NCBI GenBank assembly: GCA_010909165.1
Contig: VJWM01000117.1
Location: forward strand, 620,001 to 684,000
Direction of reading: 5' to 3'
Origin: Anthoceros angustus
Lineage: Eukaryota > Streptophyta > Anthocerotopsida > Anthocerotales > Anthocerotaceae
DNA: 64,000 bases
Below the pieces are notes generated by a model. It made no database searches and was not told the origin of the DNA. It saw only the letters and a program-made list of their open reading frames with translations. Every line of letters begins with the position of its first letter. The stretch's first letter is position 1. This document shows, in pieces, positions 20,831 through 30,261 of the stretch. The position numbers and the translations under genes were made by a program.

Positions 20831-22762
20831 GCCTCATCTAAAAGGCCTGCACGCCCAAGAAGATCAATCATGCAAGTGTAATGTTCAATAGTAGGTTTGA
20901 CACCATGCTGTTCAGCCATGGAATCAAAGTGCTTGCGACCATCATGGACCAGTCCCTCGTGACCACATGCTACTAGAATGCAAGTAAACGTAGCACCATT
21001 AGGCTGAATACCGGCAACTAACATCTCCTCAAAGCAAGCTAGTGCTCTGTGACCATCATCACAAGTACCGTACCCAGATATCAGGGCTGTCCATGTCACC
21101 ACATCCTTTGTGGCCAAGCTGTCAAAAACCTGGCGTGCATCTTCCATTTCACCACATTTCGCATACATCTCCACCAGGCAGTTGCCCAACACTACATTAT
21201 CCAGCAGTCCTCTTTCAACTATCTGAGAGTGCAGCTGCCTGCCCTTCTGTAAGGCACCAGTACTTGCACAGGCCTTCAGAAGGCAAGCAAAAGTGAGATC
21301 GTTAGCCAAAATCACCCCTTCTTGCTCCATTTGTCCATACACAACAAGAGCCTCATGTCCGAAACCTTGCTGGGAATACCCAGCAATCAGCACCGTCCAT
21401 GTCACCACATCCTTTGTCGCCAAGCTGTCAAAAACCTGGTGTGCAGCTTCCAGTTCACCACATTTTGCATACATGTCCACAAGGCAGTTGCACAACACTA
21501 CATCATCCAGCAGTCCTCGTTTGACAATCTGTGAATGCAGCTGCCTGCCCTTCTGTAGGGCACCAGTGCTTCCACATGCCTTCAGAAGGCAAGCAAAAGT
21601 AACGTGGTCAGCCACAATGAGGCCCTCCTGCTCCATTCGTTCATACGCTACAAGTGCCTCTTGCCCGAGCCCTTGCTGTGCATACCCCGCAATCAACGCC
21701 GTCCATGTCACCACATCCTTTTTGGACAAGCTTTCAAAAACCTGGCGTGCATCTTTGAGTTCGCCACATTTTGCATACATGTCCACCAGGCAGTTGCCAA
21801 CAAACAAGTTACTAGGAATGCCACTGTGCAACACATCAAGGTGCACTTTTCTGCCTGATTCCAAGTCGCTAGCGAATGTGCAAGCCTGGAGGGCAGCTAC
21901 AAAGACGTGATCATTCGCCTTCACTCCTGACCTACGCATCTCATGGTACAGTTGTATGGCCTCCTTAGGTTTCCCATGCTTAGCATGTGCAGAAATTATG
22001 GAAAACCACATGAAGACATTTGGTTTCCACCCTGGTGAACACATCCATGGCCTCCTGCAGCCTACCTCCACCTGCATACATGCGCAATATATGGTTCCCC
22101 AAGTATGCACTTGACTCGTACCCAAGTTTGACAGTGAGATCATGAACTCGTCGCCCCACAACCAAATCCTTCTTAGCTGTACACAGCTTTAACACATCAT
22201 AAAACAGAGACTGAGAAATAGCAGAGTCTGCCTGCGCCAGAGATTCCAGGGCTCCAACGGCCTCAGACAGCTTCCCCTGCTGACATAACATGCTCACTGT
22301 TCCAGCCGTTACGACGCCCATCTCTGATCCTGCACGCTTCACAGGCGGAAAGCTCGAGTTGGCAGAGGAGGCACCACCACCCATCTGCATATCATGGGAA
22401 ACCAGCTGCTCATCAACCCAAGCTGGCTTAAACATGTTGTTTAACCACAGGACCTCGCCGGACCCCTTCCGCAGGAAATCAGGCGAACGGGAGCTCTTCT
22501 TATCTCGTCTGTTGTCCAACCACATGGTAGGATCCAGGAAAAATTGTTGCCACAAGCGCTCCTGCTCGCTGGAAAACCCGTTCCCACCCACACATTTTCT
22601 CGGAAGTGGAAGTGCTGGGCTCCTTACACTGCTGCACCTGGGGGCTTTGTTTGCCAGTGGTTCACTCCCTAAAGTGAAGTGAGCGAGAGCTCCTGGTAGA
22701 ATCCCTGAACACACACCAATTGGTTGGGTCCACGACGGGTCCGGTTGCCGAACAGTGGCCAT
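20188..22762 (-). pseudogene. PPR-4: PDF-motif + PLS PPR + DYW:KP protein with one 2-bp frameshift
   Basis: The ATG lies at 22760-22762 (MATVRQPDP) behind the conserved leader. The PDF motif is present (LWQQFFLDPTMWLDNRRD ... SPDFLRKGSGEVLWL), with WL replacing WW. The frame breaks near 22026, where TTTCCACCC stands for TTTCCCCACCC of sister genes. After that shift it is open to the end: PLS modules, E region, KRPAVATIEV, HAEK, CGDC and the GRP tail, TGA at 20188-20190. Apart from this one lesion, about 855 residues are intact. A genuine pseudogene, a programmed event or a consensus error are all possible; the last seems likely for a 2-bp loss in a C run. Confidence 0.85.
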
Positions 22763-22800
22763 TGTTCATCAGGGACCGCTGTCGGAAGATGAGTCTAAGA
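22763..22800 (-). promoter_or_regulatory. class A conserved 5' leader of PPR-4
   Basis: The reverse complement contains TTAGACTCATCTTCCGACAG and GGTCCCTGATGAAC before the ATG, matching the leaders of PPR-2 and PPR-3. Confidence 0.5.
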
Positions 22801-23078
22801 ACATGGCAGGCTGCCCAAGTTTGTATGTACAGTGTCTGATCACACCATCCGGGCTCCGATGGGGCCGAACCCAGAGTGCTTGAATGCAATCAAGGCTATA
22901 TATCCAACTGACCTAGGTGTTTGAGATAATATAAGACTTCTAGTTTTATGAAATAATAAAATACATAGGTCTATCAAATAATATAGAACACCTACCTGAT
23001 TGGAGTTCTCGTGAATTATCAAGTCTCGGCACATGAACAATGAGAGCGCTCAGAGCGCCTGGCACAAAGACAACTTAT

Positions 23079-23369
23079 GGAACAAAGCAAGGGAAACTTA
23101 CAAGGCAAACATGGAACAACGCAAGGGAAACTTACAAGGCAAACATGGAACAAAGCAAGGGAAACTTACAAGGCAAACATGGAATAAAGCAAGGAAACTT
23201 ACAAGGCATGGAACAAAGCAAGGGACAACCTACTAACAAAGCAAGCATAGAACAAAGCAAAGAACAACCTACTAACAAAGCAAGCATAGAACAAAGCAAG
23301 GGACCATCTATCAATAACGCAAGCATGGAACAAAGCAAGAGATGACTTACAAGGCAACCATGGGACTAA
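23079..23369. repeat. 34-36-bp tandem repeat, about 8 copies
   Basis: Units contain GGAACAAAGCAAGGGAAACT followed by TACAAGGCAAACAT. The later units carry ACCTACTAACAAAGCAAGCA instead. The open frames here are repeat by-products. Confidence 0.85.
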
Positions 23370-24048
23370 GTAAGCTTTTGGTCCCCGAAGAGAAGGAAAA
23401 CACCACCAAGAGGTGTACCCCCAGGGTGGCATAGTAACTACAATGGAGGCATCCTGCTCCCAAACTAAAAACAATTGAGCCTCAAAACGTTTAACCAACG
23501 ACTTCTCATCTCAACATGTTTATATGTACTCAAGTCCCTTGGGTTTAGGGTTCCAACACTTTGGCATGACATTAATTGCTCTATCAACAGTGAGAGCAGC
23601 GGCTAATTCATTTGATAGCATCATGTTTGTTGTGCAAGTAGTCAAGCGGGACATGAGATTCCACTTTTGGACAACTCTCTTCGGCGCAACTACTCTCCCT
23701 CGACCTAAACCTACTCTTGTTTGTCATACCATTCCAGAATATTTTTTCCATCCCCTCGTTCTTCCATGACAATCTCCTCTAAGACTTGATCAAGCTTTGA
23801 TGACATTCTTCTCGTGCTCCTTGTGCGGGTATTGTTGTTCCAAGTGTTCTGTCATTTGCTGCTGGTGTTGCTTTATCATTTTATTGCTCTAAGTGCTTTG
23901 TCATTTTGCTGCTGTAAATAGTTGGCCTAATATTTTATGTAGAGCAGCTTGCGCTTTTTCTTGTGGTTAACATAAAATTAATGTATAGCATATGTACATA
24001 TTTGGGCAGGTGGAGACAAATGGTTTAGATAACTTCAAGGAAAGAAAG

Positions 24049-24168
24049 AAACATACCAGCAAATACCAACAAATACAAAGAATGTACCAACAAATGCAAA
24101 CAATGTACCAACAAATGCAAACAATGTACCAACAAATGCAAACAATGTACCAACAAATGCAACCTTCT
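24049..24168. repeat. 21-bp tandem repeat, about 5-6 copies
   Basis: The unit is AATGTACCAACAAATGCAAAC. The last four copies are exact and the first is degenerate. Confidence 0.9.
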
Positions 24169-24239
24169 ATATAATCCAAGAAACCCAGAAGAGGTAAGAT
24201 GTGCAGCCCTCCAAAAATATGCATCTTTTGTAGTTGTAC

Positions 24240-24960
24240 CCTGGATAAATGTGCTTTGTATAAATGTTAACGTAAAGTCTAGATAAATGTGCCTTGTATA
24301 AATATTAACATGAAATTTATGAGTTTCTCTTTCTTGAAGATCATCGAGTCCCTTGCGGTTGTACAGTCTAGCCTGAATAACTATGCCTCGTGTTAACGTA
24401 AAGTCTGGATAAATGTACCTTGTATACTTCCAAATTTCTCTTTGTCGAAGATCATCAAGTCCTTTGCAGTTGTACAATCTACTTGGATGACTGTGCTTTG
24501 TGTAAATGTTAACGTGAAGTCTAGATAAATGTGCCTTGCATAAATGTTAACAAGAAGTCTTTTGAATTTCTCCTTCTCAAAGATCATTGAGTCCTTTGCG
24601 GTTGTACAGTCTAGCCTGAATAAATGTGCCTTGTATAAATGTTAGCATAAAGTCTTCTGAATTTCTCGACGATCTTAGAGAAAGAGAAATTTAGAAGACT
24701 TTACGTACAACTGCGAAAGACTTTTAGCATCCCAAGAAGACTATACTGTTAGCAGCAAAAGACTTGATGATCTTCGACAAAGAGAAATTCAAAAGACTTT
24801 TAGCATCCAAAGAAGACTATACAACAGCAAAAGACTCGATGATCTTCGACAAAGAGAAATTCAAAAGACTTTATGGTACAAGCGCAAAAGATTTTAAGCG
24901 TCCCAAAAAAATTGTACAACTGCAAAGTACTCGACCATCTTGCGTAAAGTGAAATTCGGA
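24240..24960. repeat. direct and inverted copies of a roughly 140-bp unit
   Basis: Several direct copies containing TAAATGTGCCTTGTATAAAT, CTTCTGAATTTCTC and GATCATCGAGTCC lie at 24240-24660. Opposite-orientation copies follow (GACTCGATGATCTTCGACAA, AGAGAAATTCAAAAGAC) at 24670-24960. The RNA of either strand could fold into a long imperfect hairpin. Confidence 0.7.
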
Positions 24961-24984
24961 AAACTTCACAATACAAATGCAAGA

Positions 24985-25245
24985 TAATCGGAGCCAAATG
25001 GCTTAGGCGAAATGGACACACATTTATAAGAACGCCGTGATTAAGAAATGGACACACATTTATAAGAACGCCGTGATTAAGCATCCTGAGCTTAGATCGG
25101 TACTTAGATGGGGTGCCTAAAGGGAGTGGATGCCCTAGGTGCAAGTAGCTTAGGCACACCATGGTACAAGTTGTCAAGTACCAAGTCCCATGACGGAAAT
25201 CCGTCCTTAGTGGACTCAAATAAAATTTTTCTTCTTTGCAGTAAA
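24985..25245 (+). repeat. dispersed repeat family R, copy 1
   Basis: It contains TTAGATGGGGTGCCTAAAGG, GAGTGGATGCCCTAGGTGCA and TCCTTAGTGGACTCAAATAA. The same block occurs inverted at 28808-29010 and direct at 51088-51440. All copies end in an AATAAA-containing, TTCTTCTTC-rich stretch, as the 3' end of a transcribed element would. It may be a solo LTR, TRIM or SINE-like element; the class is unresolved. Confidence 0.7.
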
Positions 25246-25279
25246 GCCCCCAAGGTTTTGACAAAGTTCCCTCACCCAA

Positions 25280-25351
25280 TGCGTCTGCCGGGAGTCGAAC
25301 CCGGGTCTATTGCTTGGAAGGCAATTATCCTAACCGTTGGACTACAAACGC
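25280..25351 (-). tRNA. tRNA-Gly (anticodon UCC)
   Basis: The reverse complement starts GCGTTTGTAGTCCAACGG and folds as a complete 72-nt cloverleaf. The acceptor stem GCGTTTG pairs with CAGACGC (one G-T pair) and the discriminator base is A. The anticodon arm is ATTGC-CTTCCAA-GCAAT, giving UCC. The T arm GGGTTCGACTCCC has a standard loop. It is close to the plant nuclear cytosolic tRNA-Gly(UCC) and has no intron. It reads against the nearby repeat copy. Confidence 0.95.
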
Positions 25352-25825
25352 AGATGTCTGCCTCCTTGATTCAATTCCATAATAATCTACTTAATTAAGC
25401 TAGGTTGTATTTTCTTTTTGTGCTAACGTTCATGAATATATGTCGGCTTGCTCTGTTTCTGCGGACCCGAAACATTCCGCGAATGGCAACTTCCATCATC
25501 ACTTACATTAGGGTATAGGGTACGGGTAACGGTGCAAAAACTTGCAAATCCGCTCTCATCTTCCTACAAGCCCAATCCGACAAGGGCAGCCCCGATCCCA
25601 CGGGATCTGAGCCAAATTCCAGGCCTGCATCGGAGCCCCGATCTCAAAGACCCAGCCGGATCGCAAGAAGCGCGTCCCGACGTCCATGCAGACTCTGATT
25701 CCTTCTGTTATGACGACGAGAGATGCCGGGATCAGTGTTGAAGCAATTCGTGTCGGATATGTCCGTGTCTCAGTTTGGACAGGAATGGGGTTAGGTGAGC
25801 AAAGTTCACCCTGAAAGCAATGTTC
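25352..25825. other. 3' flank of PPR-5
   Basis: No gene seen. The part 25600-25820 (GAGCCAAATTCCAGGCCTGC, CCCAGCCGGATCGCAAG, then the GTCTCAGTTTGGACAGGAAT block) is homologous to the flanks just 3' of PPR-6 (about 30000-30260) and PPR-9 (about 46830-47020). The duplication units therefore included downstream DNA. Confidence 0.6.
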
Positions 25826-28515
25826 TCACGGTCGACCCTTACAACTGCAACATCCATTTGCGAACCGGTGCACACGGTACCCATCCCTTACAACAATGTC
25901 TCGTTGTTCAAGGCTTGACATGATCTGCGTGGAACTGTGGCAATCACTGCACATGCGTAGATTCTTTGTTACCACCAGAGGGGTCCCACTGGGAGTGTTC
26001 AACAGACCATACGCCAGAGCTAGCTTCTCAGCATGCCCACAAAGCGCATCTTCCTTTTCCTTCTCACACAGTGGCTTCAACACCAACTTCGTGTGAGGTA
26101 CGTGGCCTCCTTCCCGCTTCAGACGTGCATTCGTGCTCTCTACCTTCAGCGAAATATCCTCTCTACTTTCTCCCACGAGAAATCGATGTACCTGCCTGTT
26201 CACCTCAATGGTCGCCACTGCAGGTTTCTTATTAGCTCCTGCTACCCTTCTCTGTGTTTCGATCCTGTCTACATCGCTCCACCTACCTGCATCTGCATAG
26301 GCATTGGCCATGAGCACATAGGCGGGCGCCCATTGAGGGTCCAGCCTAACAATGCTTCCAAAACACCACATCGCCCTCTCTATATCCCCGTGGCCTTTGC
26401 AGGCATTCAACAGAGATGTCAAGCACACAACATTGCTTTGGCCCTCACATGCTAATAGCATCTTCTCTGCCTCCTCTAAATGGCCTGCACGCCCAAGAAG
26501 ATCAATCATGCAGGTGTAATGCTCAAGAGTAGGTTTGATGCCATGCTGTTCAGCCATGGAATCGAAGTGCTTGCGGCCCTCGTGGACCAGTCCTCATGAC
26601 TGCATGCTACTAAAAGGCAAGTAAAAGTAGCATCATTAGGCTGAATACCGGCAACTAACATCTCCTCAAAACAAGCTAGTGCCTTGTGACCTTCATCACA
26701 AGTACCATACCCAGATATCAGGGAGGTCCAAGTCACCACATTCTTTGTGTCCATGCTGTTGAAAACCTGGCGTGCCTCTTCCAGTTCACCACATTTTGCA
26801 TACATGTCCACCAGGCATGTGCCCACCACTACGTCATCCAGCAGTCCTCTTTCGACAATCTGCGAGTGCAGCTGCCTGCCCTTCTGTAAGGCTCCAGTGC
26901 TCGCACAGGCGTTCAGAAGGCAAGCAAAAGTAACATCGTCAGCCAAAATCAGGCCTGCTTCCTCCATTTGTCCATACACAACAAGGGCCTCTTGGCCGAG
27001 TCCTTGCTGTGCATACCCAGCAATCAGGGCGGTCCATGTCACCACATCTTTGGTGGCCAAGCTGTCAAAAACCTGGTGCGCATCTTCCACTTTACCGCAT
27101 TTCGCATACATGTCCACCAGGCAGTTGCCCACGAGTAAGTTATCCAGCAGTCCTCTTTCAACAATCTGTGAGTGCAGCTGCCGGCCCTTCTGTAAGGCAC
27201 CAGTGCTTGCACAGGCCTTGAGAAGGCAAGCAAAAGTGACATGGTTAGCCAAAAAGAGGCCTTCTTGCTCCATTTGTTCATACACAAGAACCGCTTCTTG
27301 GCAAAGTCCTTGCTGTGCATACCCATCAATCAGTGCCGTCCATGTCACCACATTCTTTGTGTTCATCCTGTCAAAAACATGGCGCGCAGCTTCCAGTTCA
27401 CCACATTTTGCATACCCAGATATCAGGGCATTCCATGTCACCACATCCTTGGTAGCCATGCTGTCAAAAACCTGGAGTGCATCTTTCAGTTCACCACATT
27501 TCGCATACATGTCCACCAGGCAGTTGCCAACAAACAAGTTAGCAGGAATGCCACTGTTCAACACATCACAGTGCAGTTCTCTGCCAGATTCCAAGTCAGC
27601 TGCCAACGCACAAGCCTGAAGGGCAGCTACGAAGACGTGACCATCCGCCTTCACTCCTGATCTACGCATCTCATGGTACAGTTGTATGGCCTTCTTAGGT
27701 TTCCCATGCCTTGCATGTGCAGAGATGATGGAAGACCACATGAAAACATCTGGTTTGCCTACCCTGGTGAACACATCCATGGCCTCCGCTAGCCTACCTC
27801 CACATGCATACATGCGCAAGATATGGTTCCCCACATATGCATTCGACTCGTACCCAAGTTTGACAGCGAGATCATGAACTCGTCGTCCCACAACCAAATC
27901 CTTCTTACCTGTACACAGTTTTAGCACAGTGTACAAAAGAGACTGACAAATAGCAGAGTCTGTCTGCGCCAGAGATTCCAGCGCTCCAACGGCCTCAGTC
28001 AGCTTCCCCTGCTGACATAACATGCTCACGGTTCCAGCCGTTACAACGCCCATCTCTGATCCTGCACGCTTCACAGGCTTATCCGGAGAGCTCGAGTTGG
28101 AAGAGGAGGCACCAGCACCCATCTGCACATCATGGGAGACCAACTGCACATCCACCCAAGCCGGCTTAAACATGTTGTTTAACCACAGAACCTCGCCAGA
28201 CCCCTTCCGCCGGAAATCAGGGAACCGGGAGCTCTGCTTATCTCGTCTGTTATCCCACCACATGGTAGGGTCGAGAAAAAATTGTTGCCACAAGTGCTCC
28301 TGCTCCTGGCAACGACCATGGCTAGAAAACCCGTCCCCACCCAGACATTTTGTAGAAAGTGGAAGTGCTGAGCTCCTTACACTGCTGCACCTGGAGGCTT
28401 CGTTTGCCAAGGATTGATTCCCTAAAGTGAGGTGGGCGGGAGCTCCTTGTAGAATCCCTGACCTCACACCAATTTGTTGGGTCCTAAAAGGCTCCGATTG
28501 CCATACTGTGGCCAT
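25826..28515 (-). pseudogene. PPR-5: PDF-motif + PLS PPR + DYW:KP protein with a single 1-bp frameshift
   Basis: ATG at 28513-28515 (MATVWQSEP). PDF motif: LWQQFFLDPTMWWDNRRD ... FPDFRRKGSGEVLWL ... PAWVDVQL. The frame is open for about 640 codons through PLS modules, including an extra short S-type repeat (SGYAKCGELEAARHVFDRM). Near 26591 the CHEGLVHEG codons have GTCCTC where sisters have GTCCCTC, a one-base loss in a C run. The next frame completes the E region, KKPAVATIEV, HAEK, CSDC and GRP, with TGA at 25826-25828. With this base restored the protein would be about 896 aa, typical for the family. The same lesion is found in PPR-6 and PPR-8. Confidence 0.85.
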
Positions 28516-28807
28516 TATTCATTCGGGACGGCTGTGGGAAAATGACTGCTATGGCACAATGCCCAATTCCTGTGTAGGACCACACCACCCTGAAGCATCG
28601 TGCCGACGGTTCTTCATTGGTCACCGAGAGAAGACAGTATGGTTTCCAAGACTTGGGACGGAAAGCTATCATGTTATACATATGTATACATAATTATATA
28701 TATATATATATAAAATTTCGAGTACAATTTTTTAATTCAATATTTTTGAAAATAAATCAAAACAAACCCGGGGGAGAAATCTTCAGATTACACAGATGTT
28801 CAAGAAG

Positions 28808-29010
28808 AAGAAGAAGAATTTTATTTTAGTCCACTAAGGACGGATTTCCGTCATGGGACTTGGTACTTAACAACTTGTACTATGGTATGCCTAAGCTACT
28901 TGTACCAAGGGCATCCACTCCCTTTATAGGCACCCTATCTAAATATCGATCCAAGCTCAGGATGCTTAATCACGGTTCTTATAAATGTGTGTCCATTTGG
29001 TACAGTTGAT
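28808..29010 (-). repeat. dispersed repeat family R, copy 2
   Basis: Reverse orientation copy: TAGTCCACTAAGGACGGATT, GGCATCCACTCCCTTTATAG and GGATGCTTAATCACGG match the complement of copy 1. It is preceded by AGAAGAAGAAGAAGAATTTT, the complement of the 3' TTCTTC tract. Confidence 0.75.
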
Positions 29011-29519
29011 TCAGATTTTCGTGGCAATATAAAAATATAATATATGATCCTAAATGACGGGATTTTCGTCCCTGCACGCGTCCTCGATGCTACCTACCTG
29101 CGTCTTGTTCGTGATTGTTGCACATGAAGGGGATCCAAGAATACAAGGACACCACCTACACCAAGCAAAGCACAAACGACGGGGGTAGTTAAAGCTCTGC
29201 TTTGAACAATGCCCATAACAACGACGTTGCAAGCGCCCAGGAAATAGTTCCGGTTAGGTCTATACCTTTTCTGCACTCCGTCCAGAGTGAGGTCACTCGT
29301 TCATCCTTCGCCACCGACTTCGAACCTTTGGAAGTGGTTTGATCCAGTGCCACCTGTTTGAGGGCGTTAAGCAGAAGTTTCTCACACAGCCGAGGGTAGT
29401 ACGGAAGCTGCCAACCATCTGTTCCCCAATACATATGTTACCTTTGCAAACACATGGTTTGCAAAGTGAAAAGGTTGCCGGCTCCTGAGGCTGAAATCTT
29501 CCAGCAACTAAACCAGCTT

Positions 29520-29860
29520 GCTGGACTAGGCCCTGTGGTTCGCAAGCCTCATAGCAGCATACGCTCCAACAACAATGGCACTATGCTCAGGCTGCAAGTC
29601 ACAAAGACGGTGCAATGCTGCACTTCCAACCGCCTCCATCTCATCCTCCTGACCCTCCTGGATTGGGAACGGAGTTGCTTCTCCCGTGCAAGTCCTTCCG
29701 TTGTGTCCCTTTGTCCCTTGGGTGACTTCAAACAGTTTGTCTTCAAGATATCGTATACTGCAGATGACACAGCACCAGAGATAGTCACACTGACAACAGC
29801 TTGCTTGGCACAGACCCTTATACAGAGAAGTAAAGCCCTCATTCCGGATCATCTGCTAGG
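29520..29860 (-). pseudogene. mitochondrial carrier family remnant, copy A
   Basis: Minus-strand frames contain MIRNEGFTSLYKGL, then with a shift VVSVTISGAVSSAVYDILKT, LKSPKGQ, then IQEGQEDEMEAVG. This resembles the end of one carrier repeat and the following matrix loop of plant adenine-nucleotide-type carriers (E-G-x-x-x-L-Y-K-G ... S-G-A-V-x-x-x-V-Y-D-I-L-K). At least two frame changes are needed and most of the protein is missing. The assignment to the carrier family is by pattern; the subfamily is uncertain. A homologous remnant lies at 46430-46750. Confidence 0.5.
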
Positions 29861-30261
29861 CACATCCAACACCACTGCTGAGCCTTGCAGTGCCATGTGG
29901 AACACCTGGCTGCCATGTTCACAGCGAGAAGCCCTCACTGCCGGAAGACATGCCCACCGTTTCCTTCCATTTTTGGACCTAGAATCAGGCCCCGCCCCCA
30001 CTGTCAACACTGGATCTGAGCCAAATTCCAGGCCTGCTCCTCTGATCCCGGATCTCCTACAGCTGCACCATCCCTCGCAGGTCAGCTCGCCCGACTCTGT
30101 CACCCAGCCAGATTGCAAGCCTCCAGACGAGTTAGCCATCCATGTCCGCGTCTTAGTTGGAACAGGCATGGAGATGAGCAAGCAGATTCTCCCCAAAAAT
30201 GAAAGCAGTATTCTCTAGGGTACACACTTGGGCACTGGCTACTCCTTCATTATTCTCACCC

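Larger units (their letters stand above)
22801..25279. other. repeat-rich spacer between PPR-4 and tRNA-Gly
   Basis: No protein gene is supported. It holds a 34-36-bp tandem array (about 23079-23369), a 21-bp array (about 24049-24168), a complex of direct and inverted copies of a roughly 140-bp unit (24240-24960) and one copy of the dispersed repeat described at 24985-25245. Confidence 0.6.
28516..30261. other. spacer between PPR-6 and PPR-5
   Basis: It holds an (AT)n tract (28690-28712), inverted copy 2 of repeat R (28808-29010), unassigned sequence, a mitochondrial-carrier remnant (29520-29860) and the PPR-6 3' flank. Confidence 0.6.

Noticed and set aside
29454-30218. 254-codon plus-strand ORF
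   Set aside because: The opposite strand carries the mitochondrial-carrier motifs, and the plus-strand peptide has no recognisable feature; it is likely a chance antisense frame.
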